From: Trebonia sp963785645
Lineage (GTDB): Bacteria > Actinomycetota > Actinomycetes > Streptosporangiales > Streptosporangiaceae
Length of the DNA stretch: 64,000 nt
Assembly: GCA_963785645.1 (NCBI GenBank)
Contig: CAWAWG010000004.1
Location: 124,001 to 188,000, forward strand
Reading direction: 5' to 3'
The notes beneath the pieces were generated by a model. That model was not told the DNA's origin. It saw only the letters and a program-made list of their open reading frames with translations, and did not search any database. A program made the translations under genes and the position numbers. Below are positions 7,663-16,433 of the stretch, piece after piece; positions within the stretch are counted from its first letter, which is position 1; the number at the start of each line of letters is the position of its first letter.

Positions 7663-8679
7663 CTATGGCCGAGGGCGCAGCTCGCCCGATCCTCTCGGGA
7701 TCAGGCGAACCGGGAGAACGGTCCGGCGGCGCGGCTCGGTGTTGGGATCCTCGAGGCGCTGCAGGAGTCGTTCGACGGCGATATGCCCAAGCCTGGCCGG
7801 GTCCTGATCCACGACCGTGACCGCGGGGGTGAGGGCGGCCGCCATGGGGAAGTCACCGAACCCGACCAGGGCGATATCGGTGCGTTCCGCCCGCTGCAGG
7901 GCCTGAACGAGCGCCATGGTGCAGGGAATGTTCGAAGAGAAGACAGCTGTGGGAGCGTTCGGCATCGCCAGCCGCTTCACCAGCTCGGCGGCGGCCTCGT
8001 CGGCCGACTCGGCGAGCATGCAGATGAGATCGGGCCCGTTGTCGAGGCCGTTCTCGGTCAAGGCCGACCGGTAGCCCTTCAGCCGACGCCGTGTCGTCGT
8101 CACCGGGGTGGAGACGCCGAGGAAGGCCACGCGGCGGTGGCCGTGACTGACGAGATGGGTGACCGCCTCGCGCGCGCCGCCCAGGTCGTCCTCGATCACG
8201 TACACGCCGGAGAGCCCCTTCGGCGCCCGGTCGACGAACACCATGGGCGTCCGCTCCTGCCACGGGGCCAGGTAGGACTGGTCGGCGCTCACGCAAGCCA
8301 CGATCAGGCCGCTGATCTGCCGACGCAGGAGCGCCTCAAGCGCCGAGCGCTCGCGTTCGGCGGCCAGGTCCCCACGGCCCCCGTGGAACAGGCTGGTGAT
8401 CACGACCGCCATGCCGCGCCCGACCAGATCGACCTCGATGCTGCCGGTCATCGCCGCGAAGAACGGATCGGCGATGTCGGGAACGGCCAGGCCCACCGCG
8501 GCGTCCGCGCCGGCGCGGAAGCTCCGGGCCAGCAGGTTGGGAACATAGTTCAGTTTCTGCATCGCCCAGCGAACCCGTTCGCGCGTCTCTTCCGTGACGT
8601 GCGGATCGTCGTTGAAGACCCGGGACACGGTTTTCGCGCTGACTCCGGCGACGCGAGCGACGTCGCGCATGGTGGTCAT
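7663..8679 (-). CDS. LacI family transcriptional repressor (module 2)
   Basis: 338-aa repressor with helix-turn-helix MRDVARVAGVSAKTVSRVFN near residues 4-23 and hinge YVPNLLARSFRAG. The effector domain has the usual VTHLVSHGHRRVAFLG and GFGDFPMAAAL segments. It sits 143 bases from the 3' end of the sugar-binding lipoprotein gene, in the same orientation. Its likely targets are the inverted operators at 10035-10140 between the binding protein and the ABC operon. It is a paralogue of the LacI at 5737-6729; both end with IPRGSGELRP. Confidence 0.93.
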   Translation of the reverse strand: MTTMRDVARVAGVSAKTVSRVFNDDPHVTEETRERVRWAMQKLNYVPNLLARSFRAGADAAVGLAVPDIADPFFAAMTGSIEVDLVGRGMAVVITSLFHGGRGDLAAERERSALEALLRRQISGLIVACVSADQSYLAPWQERTPMVFVDRAPKGLSGVYVIEDDLGGAREAVTHLVSHGHRRVAFLGVSTPVTTTRRRLKGYRSALTENGLDNGPDLICMLAESADEAAAELVKRLAMPNAPTAVFSSNIPCTMALVQALQRAERTDIALVGFGDFPMAAALTPAVTVVDQDPARLGHIAVERLLQRLEDPNTEPRRRTVLPVRLIPRGSGELRPRP

Positions 8680-8764
8680 CGAGGATCGCCTCCAGACTGG
8701 GCGCCTGCTCTGGCGACTGTGGGCTCGTCCGGCAGTTTCGAGCGATGCCGCTCCGATGGCGAGG

Positions 8765-8792
8765 GGTTCCCCGGCTGGGATGCCGGGGAACC
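8765..8792 (-). terminator. Hairpin after the sugar-binding protein gene
   Basis: GGTTCCCCGGC (8765-8775) pairs perfectly with GCCGGGGAACC (8782-8792) over a 6-base loop. It begins 30 bases past the binding-protein stop and before the LacI gene. There is no T-run, as is common for actinobacterial terminators. Confidence 0.55.
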
Positions 8793-8822
8793 AATCGCTG
8801 CGGATATTACCAGCGACGCGGG

Positions 8823-9872
8823 TCAGCAGGACGTCTTGTAAATCGCTGCCTGGCTGGCCGCCGAGTTCAGGTTGGAGTTGGTGATGATGGTGAACTTGGT
8901 GCCGATCGTCGGGGTGGTCGGCTTGCCTGACAGCGCCGCGACCGCCTGGTCCACCGCGTCAGTCCCGATCACGTACGGCGACTGGGCGATCAGCGCCTGC
9001 ACCGTGCCCTGCTGGAGCGCGGTGATCTCATCGGGCTCGGCGTCGAATCCGATGACCTTCACCTTGCCGGACTTGCCGGCCTGGCGGATGCCGGTGGCGG
9101 CACCCTCGGCAGAGAACAGGTTGGTCGCGAAGATAGCGACAATGCCGGGGTTCTTCTGCAACTCCGCGAGCGTGACCTGCGCGGCGAGAGACGCGGTGTC
9201 GTTGTCGTACTGAACGCCGACGTACGAGAACTTCGAGTCGGCCTTAGCCGCGGCCGCGAAGCCCGCGGTGCGCTGGTCGGTGGTGCTGATGCCGGGCTTC
9301 GTATTGACGACGAGTACCTGGCCGCCGCCGGGCACAAGCTGCTTGACCGCGGCAAAGGCATCGGCACCGCCGGCCGTGTTGTCCGACGAGATCTGCGAGA
9401 CGGCCCCGGACGGGTCGGTCAGCGTGGTGTCGACCAGCACGACCTTGATGCCGGCCGCCATGGCCTGGGCGATCGGCGGCCGGCTGGCCGACACGTCGTC
9501 GGGAGCGATCATGATCGCGTCGGGGTGGGATGCGGTGACCGACTCGATGATTGGGTTCTGCAGCGTGGAATCGAACTGCGAAGGCCCTTGGATGTTAACG
9601 GTAACGTTGCCGAGCTTCTTGGCCTCGGCCTGCATACCGCAGCCCATCGTAACGTAGAACCCGTCGCCGGCGACGCCCTGGATGAACGTCATGTTGTAGG
9701 TCTTGCCGCTGTCCGAGGAGCCGCTGGCGGTGGACCCGCCGGCCGTGGATGCGCCGGCGGAGGATGCGCCCGACGCGCTCGTGGACGAACTTGATGACGA
9801 GCACGCCGCTGTGACGCCCAGCAGCAACGCTGCCGCCGCGCCCGCGGCTGGTACCGACAAGGACCGCTTCAT
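8823..9872 (-). CDS. Sugar ABC transporter substrate-binding lipoprotein (RbsB/type I PBP family)
   Basis: 349-aa extracytoplasmic binding protein that delivers a sugar or polyol to the permease encoded divergently. The ATG at 9872 has GGAG five bases upstream. A lipoprotein signal ends at Cys24 (GVTAAC), then comes a long Ser/Ala/Gly linker. The periplasmic-binding fold follows, with PDAIMIAPDDVSA and VKVIGFDAEPDEITALQQG, typical of the ribose/xylose-type cluster B family. It is divergent from the ABC ATPase and permease genes with paired LacI-like operators between, so the three are co-controlled. Confidence 0.92.
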   Translation of the reverse strand: MKRSLSVPAAGAAAALLLGVTAACSSSSSSTSASGASSAGASTAGGSTASGSSDSGKTYNMTFIQGVAGDGFYVTMGCGMQAEAKKLGNVTVNIQGPSQFDSTLQNPIIESVTASHPDAIMIAPDDVSASRPPIAQAMAAGIKVVLVDTTLTDPSGAVSQISSDNTAGGADAFAAVKQLVPGGGQVLVVNTKPGISTTDQRTAGFAAAAKADSKFSYVGVQYDNDTASLAAQVTLAELQKNPGIVAIFATNLFSAEGAATGIRQAGKSGKVKVIGFDAEPDEITALQQGTVQALIAQSPYVIGTDAVDQAVAALSGKPTTPTIGTKFTIITNSNLNSAASQAAIYKTSC

Positions 9873-10034
9873 ACCTGCTCCTTCGGGTGAATTTCGAGTA
9901 ACGGCCGCCGGTCCCCGGATGGCACAGGGCGCACCCCGCATCTGCGGCGGGGGCTTGCCTGCTTACATCCCGCCGGCTGGCATGTTCAGCTTCTGGCAAC
10001 CTCGCGGAAACATTTGAGTTGATGGTGCGTCAGC

Positions 10035-10053
10035 CATGTCACCGATGTCAAGA
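10035..10053 (-). promoter_or_regulatory. LacI-type operator, left copy
   Basis: Read on the minus strand this is TCTTGACATCGGTGACATG, an exact inverted copy of 10122-10140. Its core TGACATCGGTGACA is a near-palindrome around a central CG, as for LacI-family sites. The embedded TTGACA faces the binding-protein gene. Confidence 0.55.
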
Positions 10054-10121
10054 AGATCATCTTGCGTTCTTTTCCCAGCGAGATCGATGCCTCTGGGCAG
10101 CAGGAATCGTCTTTAGCTGGA

Positions 10122-10140
10122 TCTTGACATCGGTGACATG
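10122..10140 (+). promoter_or_regulatory. LacI-type operator, right copy
   Basis: TCTTGACATCGGTGACATG, perfect inverted partner of 10035-10053 with 68 bases between them. Its TTGACA faces the ABC ATPase gene, about 80 bases upstream of the ATG. Confidence 0.55.
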
Positions 10141-10222
10141 AAGAGGCACCCTCGTCGTAACCCATGACGGCGTGGTTACGACGGAGTTGCGGCACCGGGT
10201 GATGGACATAAGGAGTGGTGCG

Positions 10223-10984
10223 ATGAGCCTCGCGCTGGAAGCACGGGACATTACGAAGGTGTACGGCCACGTCAGTGCGCTCTCCGGCGCGAACTTCGAG
10301 GTGCAGGCCGGCGAGGTCGTCGCCCTCATCGGTGACAACGGGGCGGGCAAAAGCACCCTGGTCAAGATCCTTTCAGGCACCGAGACGCCTACCTCGGGCG
10401 AGATCCTGATCGACGGCAAGCCGGTGACGATAGCGGGACCTCTCGCCGCGCGCCGGTACGGGATAGAGACCGTGTACCAGGACCTAGCGCTGGCGCCTCA
10501 TCTCAATCCCGTACAGAACATGTACCTGGGCCGCGAGATCATGCGCCCGGGGATCATGGGGCGGCTGGGGTTCATGGACAAGACGAAGATGCTCGCCGGC
10601 AGCAAGAAGGCGTTCGATGAGCTCGGCGCGACCGTGCGCAACTTCTCTGGCACTGTCGGCGCGATGTCTGGCGGCCAGAAGCAGGCGGTAGCGGTGGCCC
10701 GCGCGGCCGCGTGGGGTAAGCGGGTCATCTTGCTCGACGAGCCGACCGCCGCCCTCGGCGTGGTGCAGACCAAGGGTGTCTTGGACCTCATCCGCCGGGT
10801 GCGCGACCAAGGGCTCGGGGTGGTGTTCATCAGCCACTCGATGCCACACGTGATCGAGGTCGCCGACGAGATACAGGTCATGAGGCTCGGCCTGCGGGTG
10901 GCCAGGTTCAGGGCAAAGGAGACCACGATGGAGGAACTGGTCGGGGCGATGACCGGCGCTGTGACTCAGGAGAACGGGTCGTGA
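10223..10984 (+). CDS. Sugar ABC transporter ATP-binding protein (single nucleotide-binding domain)
   Basis: 253-aa ATPase energising the sugar/polyol importer. Walker A is GDNGAGKST (37-45), the Q-loop is near Q86, the signature MSGGQ is at 148-152, Walker B VILLDEP at 168-174, and the switch histidine is in ISHS near residue 205. AGGAG precedes the ATG by 7 bases. Ribose-type importers usually have a duplicated ATPase of about 500 aa; this is the short single-domain form, as in FrcA-like systems, so it presumably works as a homodimer. It overlaps the permease start by GTGA. Confidence 0.95.
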   Translation: MSLALEARDITKVYGHVSALSGANFEVQAGEVVALIGDNGAGKSTLVKILSGTETPTSGEILIDGKPVTIAGPLAARRYGIETVYQDLALAPHLNPVQNMYLGREIMRPGIMGRLGFMDKTKMLAGSKKAFDELGATVRNFSGTVGAMSGGQKQAVAVARAAAWGKRVILLDEPTAALGVVQTKGVLDLIRRVRDQGLGVVFISHSMPHVIEVADEIQVMRLGLRVARFRAKETTMEELVGAMTGAVTQENGS

Positions 10985-12147
10985 CCGGGCAGGCCACCGC
11001 GCCTTCTCCGGCACCCGTCGAAGCCGTACCGAGCGAGGAAGAACCGACAAGCGCGCTGGCACGGCTCAGCCGGCTCCAGGCGCTGCAGATCATCCTCGTG
11101 CTCGCCGTGATCGTCATCATCTTCTCGGTCCTCAAGCCGCACAGCTTCCTAACGGTCTTCAACATCCGCGGGATCGTGCAGAACACGTCCATCCTGGCGG
11201 TACTGGGTGTCGGGATGACCTTCGTCATCATCACCGGTGGCATTGACCTCTCGGTTGGCAGCGTCTTGGTCTTCAGCGGCGTCGTCGCCGACAAGGCGAT
11301 GGCGGCAATGGGCGGGCAGGGCTGGGGTGCCGCCACCGTCGGCGCCCTGGTGGCCATCGGCTGCGGGCTCGGATGGGGCCTGGTAAACGGGTTCTTCATC
11401 GCGAGGGCGAAGGTGCCACCGCTCATCGTCACGCTCGGGACGCTCGGGATGGCCCTCGGCCTAGCGGAGGTGATCACTGGGGGCGTGGACCTCCGCGATG
11501 TCCCGACCGTCATGGTCAACGCCGTGGGATTCGGCAATATCTACTGGCAGATCCCCGCGCTGGCGGTCATCGCGGCGGTCGTCGTCGTGCTCGGAATCGT
11601 GCTCCTGCACCGGACTCGTTTCGGGCTGTACACGTACGCGATCGGATCAAACCCCGAGGCGGGTCGCCGTTCCGGCCTGAACGTTCCCGGCCACCTGATT
11701 CTTATCTACGGCCTGTCAGGCCTGCTCGCCGGATTCGCCGGATGGCTCAATCTCGCCTTCTTCCAGTCGACCACCATCGGCGGCCAGAGCACCACCAACC
11801 TCAGCGTGATCGCGGGCGTCGTCATCGGCGGCACAAGCCTGTTCGGCGGTTACGGGTCCATCTTCGGCACCATCGTCGGCTTGTTCATCCCCGCCACCCT
11901 CCAGGACGGGTTCGTGATCATCGGTATCCAGCCGTTCTGGCAGCAGGTGGTTGTGGGGGCCATACTCATCGCCGCGGTCTACATCGACCAGCAGCGGCGC
12001 GCAGCCGTCCTACGCGGCGGCGGCAGGCCGATGATGGGCGGCCTGCTAGCTCACCTGGTCACCAGCAGACAGGCAACGCCAGCCCGGGAGTTACCGCGCA
12101 CGCCGCGGCCGGCGCAGACCGTCCGCAAAGCCCTCATGACCAGCTAG
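10981..12147 (+). CDS. Sugar ABC transporter permease (RbsC/XylH family)
   Basis: 388-aa membrane subunit of the importer. The GTG start overlaps the ATPase stop (GTGA), giving translational coupling. About eight to ten hydrophobic segments are visible. Family signatures include GGIDLSVGSVLVFSGV and NPEAGRRSGLNVPG, the latter in the cytoplasmic loop that contacts the ATPase, and IAGVVIGGTSLFGGYGSIFG near the end. Partners are the lipoprotein at 8823-9872 and the ATPase just upstream. Downstream catabolic genes suggest a polyol or pentose substrate. Confidence 0.95.
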   Translation: MTGQATAPSPAPVEAVPSEEEPTSALARLSRLQALQIILVLAVIVIIFSVLKPHSFLTVFNIRGIVQNTSILAVLGVGMTFVIITGGIDLSVGSVLVFSGVVADKAMAAMGGQGWGAATVGALVAIGCGLGWGLVNGFFIARAKVPPLIVTLGTLGMALGLAEVITGGVDLRDVPTVMVNAVGFGNIYWQIPALAVIAAVVVVLGIVLLHRTRFGLYTYAIGSNPEAGRRSGLNVPGHLILIYGLSGLLAGFAGWLNLAFFQSTTIGGQSTTNLSVIAGVVIGGTSLFGGYGSIFGTIVGLFIPATLQDGFVIIGIQPFWQQVVVGAILIAAVYIDQQRRAAVLRGGGRPMMGGLLAHLVTSRQATPARELPRTPRPAQTVRKALMTS

Positions 12148-12167
12148 TTCAGCCGCCTAGGAGCAGC

Positions 12168-13193
12168 ATGAAAGCCGTTGTCTACGACTCCCCGCGCAGT
12201 TTCACGATCACGGAGGTCCAGACACCAGTTCCCGGACCTGGCGAGGTGCGCGTCCGGGTACAGCAAACAGGGATCTGCGGAACGGACCTCCACATCCACA
12301 ACGGCAAGTTCTTCGCCGAGTTCCCGCTGACCCCCGGCCATGAACTGGTCGGGCCGGTGGATGGCCTCGGCGACGGCACCGAGGGGTTCCACGTCGGCGA
12401 ATATGTCGCGGTTAATCCCAACATGAACTGCGGGCACTGCGAGTACTGCCGGGTCGGACGCACCTTGATGTGCGCCAACCTCAAGGGACTCGGCACGAAC
12501 TGGCCAGGGTCGTTCGCCGAGTACGTCGTGGTTCCCGCCAGCCTGGTCTATTCCGTAGACGGCATTGATCCCGACACATCCGTTTTCACCGAGCCTACGG
12601 CGTGCGCTATGCACGGCCTGCAGACGCTGAGTCCGCCGCCGGGGAGTTCGGCCCTGGTCTTCGGTGCCGGGCCGACCGGCCTGCTGCTTGCCCAGCTCAT
12701 CGCGCGCGGGGGTGCCGCGAGCGTGACGGTGGCGGCGTCGACGGCTTTCAAGCTCAGGCGGGCCGAGGACCTCGGGATCGACGCGACGTTCCTGATGGAC
12801 CGCGCGGATCTTGCCGGAGATGCCGCCAGGTTGAAGGCGGCAAGCGGCGGGTTCGACGTCGTGGTCGACGCCACCGGTTCGGCCGCCGTGTCGGAGCAGT
12901 GCGTGCCGCTGACCCGGAGCGGCGGGACCGTGATGTTTTACGGCGTGACCGAGCCGGAAGATCTCGTGCGGGTAAGCCCCTACGACGTGTTCCGCCGCGA
13001 GATCACGATCAAGGGATCCTTCGCGGAGATCGATTCGTTCCCCGCCGCGATCGCGGCACTGCGGACCGGGCGTGCGCGTACCGATGGCCTCATTACGCAC
13101 CGCTTCAAGCTGGATGACTACGCTGGCGCCCTTGACGCGCTGCGCAGCGACCGTACGGTGCACAAGATAATCATCGAGTGCTGGCAAGAGTGA
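12168..13193 (+). CDS. Zinc-dependent sugar-alcohol dehydrogenase (MDR family)
   Basis: 341-aa NAD(P)-dependent medium-chain dehydrogenase, probably oxidising a polyol such as arabinitol or xylitol to a ketose. Catalytic zinc ligands C37, H58 and E59 are present. Four cysteines at 88, 91, 94 and 102 (NCGHCEYCRVGRTLMC) form the structural zinc site. The nucleotide-binding loop is GAGPTG at 166-171. AGGAG precedes the ATG. It lies between the permease and xylulokinase genes, which fits polyol to xylulose to xylulose 5-phosphate. Substrate is inferred from context. Confidence 0.92.
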   Translation: MKAVVYDSPRSFTITEVQTPVPGPGEVRVRVQQTGICGTDLHIHNGKFFAEFPLTPGHELVGPVDGLGDGTEGFHVGEYVAVNPNMNCGHCEYCRVGRTLMCANLKGLGTNWPGSFAEYVVVPASLVYSVDGIDPDTSVFTEPTACAMHGLQTLSPPPGSSALVFGAGPTGLLLAQLIARGGAASVTVAASTAFKLRRAEDLGIDATFLMDRADLAGDAARLKAASGGFDVVVDATGSAAVSEQCVPLTRSGGTVMFYGVTEPEDLVRVSPYDVFRREITIKGSFAEIDSFPAAIAALRTGRARTDGLITHRFKLDDYAGALDALRSDRTVHKIIIECWQE

Positions 13194-14698
13194 ACGCCGA
13201 TTGCACCCTGGGCCTTGACCTGGGGACCAGCTCGGCCAAGGCGGTGGTGGTGGATACCGGGGGCGAGGTTCTGTCCCAGGCGTCCGCCGGCTACGCCGTG
13301 ACTTCGGCGATGGCCGGCTACGCCGAGAGCGAGCCGGCCCACTGGTGGAACGCGGTGACCGCCTGCGCCCGCGAGGCCGTCCAAGCGGCCGGCACTCAGC
13401 CTTCGGCGATCGGGTTGTCGGGGCAGATGCACGGTCTGGTGCTGACATCACGCGAGGGCGGAGCGCTACGTCCTGCCCTGCTCTGGCCCGATAGCCGCGG
13501 CGCCGGCACCCTGCGTGCTTACCGGCGCCTCGGCTCATCCGCGCTGGCCAGGCTGGCCAATCCGCTGGCACCTGGCATGACAGGGCCGCTGCTTGCGTGG
13601 ATCGCCGAGCACGAACCGCGCACCTACCGGGATGCTCGGTGGGCGCTGCAGCCTAAAGACTGGCTACGGGCCCGCCTCACCGGCGAGTTCCATGCCGAGC
13701 CGAGCGATGCCTCAGCGACCCTGCTGTACGACGTGCCGGGCGACCGCTGGGACCTTGAGGCGGTCACGGCGCTTGGGCTTGAGGCCGGCTTGCTTGCGCC
13801 GTTGCTGCCCTCGTCGGGAACCCCCGCCGGGCACCTCACTCCGGGCGCCGGGGCCGAACTCGGGCTGGCCGCGGGCATACCCGTCGCGGCCGGGGCCGCC
13901 GACACCGCCGCTGCCGCCCTCGGCAGTGGCGTGGTCACCAGCAGCGACGTCCAGCTGACCGTCGGCACCGGCGCGCAGGTCGTTCGCCCTGTGTTCGCAC
14001 CGGTCAGCCGGGCTGACGCCGGGATCAACCTCTACCGGTCGGCGACCCCCGACGGCTGGTACCACATGGGCGCCACCCTTAGCGCGGGGCTCAGCCTCAA
14101 CTGGGTGCGAGAGATTACGAACGCCAGCTGGGATGAGCTGTACGCGAGTGCCGATCAACCGGGACAGGCGGACGACCCGATCTTCGTCCCGCATCTGTCC
14201 GGGGAACGGACGCCGTATTCCGATCCGGCACTGCGCGGCGCCTGGACCGCATTGTCGCTCGCCGACGACCGGACGTCGCTCCTGCGGTGCGCGCTCGAAG
14301 GGACCGCGTTCGCCATCCGCGACGCGCTCGATGCGCTGCTGGCAGGTCACCACCCGCCGCATCTGCGGCTCGCGGGCGGAGGCACCTTGGCCGCTGCCTG
14401 GCGGCAACTGCTCGCGGACGTGCTCGGGCTGCCGCTGTACGCCGTGGACGTGCCCGCGGCGTCCGGCCGGGGCGCGGCGCTGCTGGGAGCCCACGCCGCG
14501 GGCCTGCTGAGCTTTGCCGATATCCAGGGGCCGCTGATACCGCCGACCCACCTCGTGGCCGAACCGGACCCGGCGGCGGCCGCGTTCCACGCCGAACGCC
14601 ATGCAAGGTTCCGGCGCATCGTCGCCGCCCTCTCCGCCGCCCAGATATCCGCCGGAGGGGTCGGCGAGCCCGCAGACTTCGAGGGAGGGACAGCTTGA
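13190..14698 (+). CDS. xylB: Xylulokinase
   Basis: FGGY kinase, about 502 aa, phosphorylating D-xylulose made by the neighbouring dehydrogenases. GLDLGTSSAKAVVVD is the phosphate loop. GLSGQMHGLVLTSREG and PALLWPDSRG are xylulokinase hallmarks, followed by LTVGTGAQVVRP and FVPHLSGERTPYSDPALRGA. The GTG at 13190 overlaps the dehydrogenase stop (GTGA) and is preferred; a GTG four codons earlier at 13178 is possible. It overlaps the next gene by TTGA, so the operon is tightly coupled. Confidence 0.94.
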   Translation: MNADCTLGLDLGTSSAKAVVVDTGGEVLSQASAGYAVTSAMAGYAESEPAHWWNAVTACAREAVQAAGTQPSAIGLSGQMHGLVLTSREGGALRPALLWPDSRGAGTLRAYRRLGSSALARLANPLAPGMTGPLLAWIAEHEPRTYRDARWALQPKDWLRARLTGEFHAEPSDASATLLYDVPGDRWDLEAVTALGLEAGLLAPLLPSSGTPAGHLTPGAGAELGLAAGIPVAAGAADTAAAALGSGVVTSSDVQLTVGTGAQVVRPVFAPVSRADAGINLYRSATPDGWYHMGATLSAGLSLNWVREITNASWDELYASADQPGQADDPIFVPHLSGERTPYSDPALRGAWTALSLADDRTSLLRCALEGTAFAIRDALDALLAGHHPPHLRLAGGGTLAAAWRQLLADVLGLPLYAVDVPAASGRGAALLGAHAAGLLSFADIQGPLIPPTHLVAEPDPAAAAFHAERHARFRRIVAALSAAQISAGGVGEPADFEGGTA

Positions 14699-16227
14699 CC
14701 AGCTTGACCGAGGAAAACCTCACCAGGCTGAACGCCAACGTATCCCTTCCTCGATACCACCGCCGCGACGTGACCACCGGAATCGTCCATATCGGCGTCG
14801 GCAATTTTCACCGCTCGCACCAGGCGGCGTACATCGACACGCTGATGAACAGGGGCGCGGCGATGAACTGGGGCATCTGCGGCATCGGGCTGCAGCCGTC
14901 CAACGTCTCTATGCGCGATGCGCTGGCGGCCCAGGATGGCCTGTACACCCTGGTCCTCCGGCACGACGACGGTACCTGGGACGCCCGTGTGATCGGATCG
15001 ATCGTCGAGTACCTGTTCGCGCCCGACGACCCAGAAGCCGTCATCGAGAAGATGGCCGCGCCCTCGACCCGCATCGTGTCGCTCACCGTCACCGAAGGCG
15101 GCTACAACCTCGACGCCGTCACCGGTGAATTCAACGCGTCCGATGAGTCGGTCACGGCCGACTTGCGTCAGGAAGCGGCACCGCGCACGATCTTCGGGCT
15201 GGTGACCGAGGCGCTAGCGCGTCGCCGTGCGCGCGGCATTCCTGCCTTTACCATCCTGTCCTGCGACAACATCCAGGGCAACGGGCACGTGAGCCAGCAT
15301 GTGCTTACGGCGTTCGCGCGCCTGCGCGATCCCGAACTGGCCGACTGGATGACCCGTCATGTTCGTTTTCCCAATTGCATGGTCGACCGCATCACCCCCA
15401 AGACGACCGAAGAGGACCGGGCCGAGCTCTCCCGCCGGTTCGATATCGATGACCAGTGGCCGGTGCTCTGCGAGCCGTTCAGTCAATGGGTGCTCGAAGA
15501 TGACTTCGCCGACGGCCGGCCGCCGCTCGAAGACGTCGGCGTACAGCTAGTCCCCGACGTGGAGCCCTACGAGCTGATGAAGCTGCGGCTGCTCAACGCC
15601 AGCCATCAGGCCCTTTGCTACCCGGGCCGCCTGGTGGGATACCGCTTCGTGCACGAGGTCACGACCGACCCGCTGTTCGCTCGGTTCCTGCTTGACTACA
15701 TGACCCAAGAAGCCATTCCGACCCTCCGGCCCGTTCCCGGCGTGGACCTGCTCCGGTACGCGAACCAGCTCATCGAGCGATTCTCCAATTCCGAGGTGCG
15801 CGATACCGTGGCCCGGCTGTGCTCCAACGGATCCGACTGCATTCCCAAGTTCCTCCTGCCTGTCATCAGACAGCAGCTCGCCGCGGGCCAGCCGGTCACC
15901 CGATCCGCGGCCGTCGTGGCCACCTGGGCCCGCTACGCCGAGGGCACCGACGAGCATGGCGAGCCGCACGAGCTTGATGACGCTCTGGCGTCGCAACTTC
16001 AAGCCGCGGCACGCCGACAGCTCCGGCACCCGACCGCGTTCCTCGACGACAATCGCGCGGTCTTCGGCGAACTCGCCGACGAGCCCCGGTTCACCAGGGT
16101 GTACGGCTCGATTCTCGCCTCCCTGCTGGAAAGAGGCGTGCGAAGAACCTTCGCGGACCTTGATCAATACGCGGCACTGGCTCAGGCTGGCCAGGCGTTG
16201 TCCAACCGGGAGAGGAAGTTGCCCTGA
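14695..16227 (+). CDS. Mannitol/arabinitol dehydrogenase (polyol long-chain dehydrogenase family)
   Basis: 510-aa NAD-dependent dehydrogenase of the mannitol 2-dehydrogenase family, oxidising mannitol to fructose or arabinitol to xylulose. The N-terminal Rossmann segment is IVHIGVGNFHRSHQAAYID. The catalytic K-x4-N-x2-H triad is KLRLLNASH, K296, N301 and H304. The TTG start overlaps the xylB stop (TTGA) with a strong GAGGGAGGG ribosome site. This second polyol dehydrogenase in the operon suggests use of more than one sugar alcohol. Confidence 0.93.
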   Translation: MTSLTEENLTRLNANVSLPRYHRRDVTTGIVHIGVGNFHRSHQAAYIDTLMNRGAAMNWGICGIGLQPSNVSMRDALAAQDGLYTLVLRHDDGTWDARVIGSIVEYLFAPDDPEAVIEKMAAPSTRIVSLTVTEGGYNLDAVTGEFNASDESVTADLRQEAAPRTIFGLVTEALARRRARGIPAFTILSCDNIQGNGHVSQHVLTAFARLRDPELADWMTRHVRFPNCMVDRITPKTTEEDRAELSRRFDIDDQWPVLCEPFSQWVLEDDFADGRPPLEDVGVQLVPDVEPYELMKLRLLNASHQALCYPGRLVGYRFVHEVTTDPLFARFLLDYMTQEAIPTLRPVPGVDLLRYANQLIERFSNSEVRDTVARLCSNGSDCIPKFLLPVIRQQLAAGQPVTRSAAVVATWARYAEGTDEHGEPHELDDALASQLQAAARRQLRHPTAFLDDNRAVFGELADEPRFTRVYGSILASLLERGVRRTFADLDQYAALAQAGQALSNRERKLP

Positions 16228-16232
16228 CCAGC

Positions 16233-16367
16233 ATGCGACGCGTCGTCGTCTACCCGGGCCGGATCGCGGTCGAGCAGGCCGATATCCCCGCCCCCGGCCC
16301 CAACGCGTCGCATCGGCACAGAGACCGCGGTCCGCTCGCGTTTTTGCCTCGTCAGGAAATCACGTGA
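16233..16367 (+). pseudogene. N-terminal remnant of a zinc alcohol dehydrogenase
   Basis: An ATG 5 bases after the mannitol dehydrogenase stop starts MRRVVVYPGRIAVEQADIPA, then PGPN. This is the first beta-strand region of an MDR alcohol dehydrogenase. After about 24 codons similarity ends and the frame stops at 44 codons. It looks like the start of a lost operon gene cut by a deletion. Confidence 0.5.
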
Positions 16368-16433
16368 AGGTCCTTGTTACTGTCGGCGAGTGATGACCTC
16401 GCTCCAGCTGGCACCAGGTGGCGACGGTGCCGG

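Larger units (their letters stand above)
9873..10222. promoter_or_regulatory. Divergent control region of the polyol transport genes
   Basis: 350 bases without a gene. They hold two copies of a 19-bp sequence in inverted orientation (10035-10053 and 10122-10140), listed separately. Each contains an outward-facing TTGACA that could serve as a -35 box for its own side. No convincing -10 boxes at 16-18 bases were seen. Nothing coding is visible. Confidence 0.5.

Noticed and set aside
12144..13571. A 475-codon minus-strand frame opposite the dehydrogenase and xylB
   Set aside because: Antisense to two clearly identified genes; its product matches no pattern.
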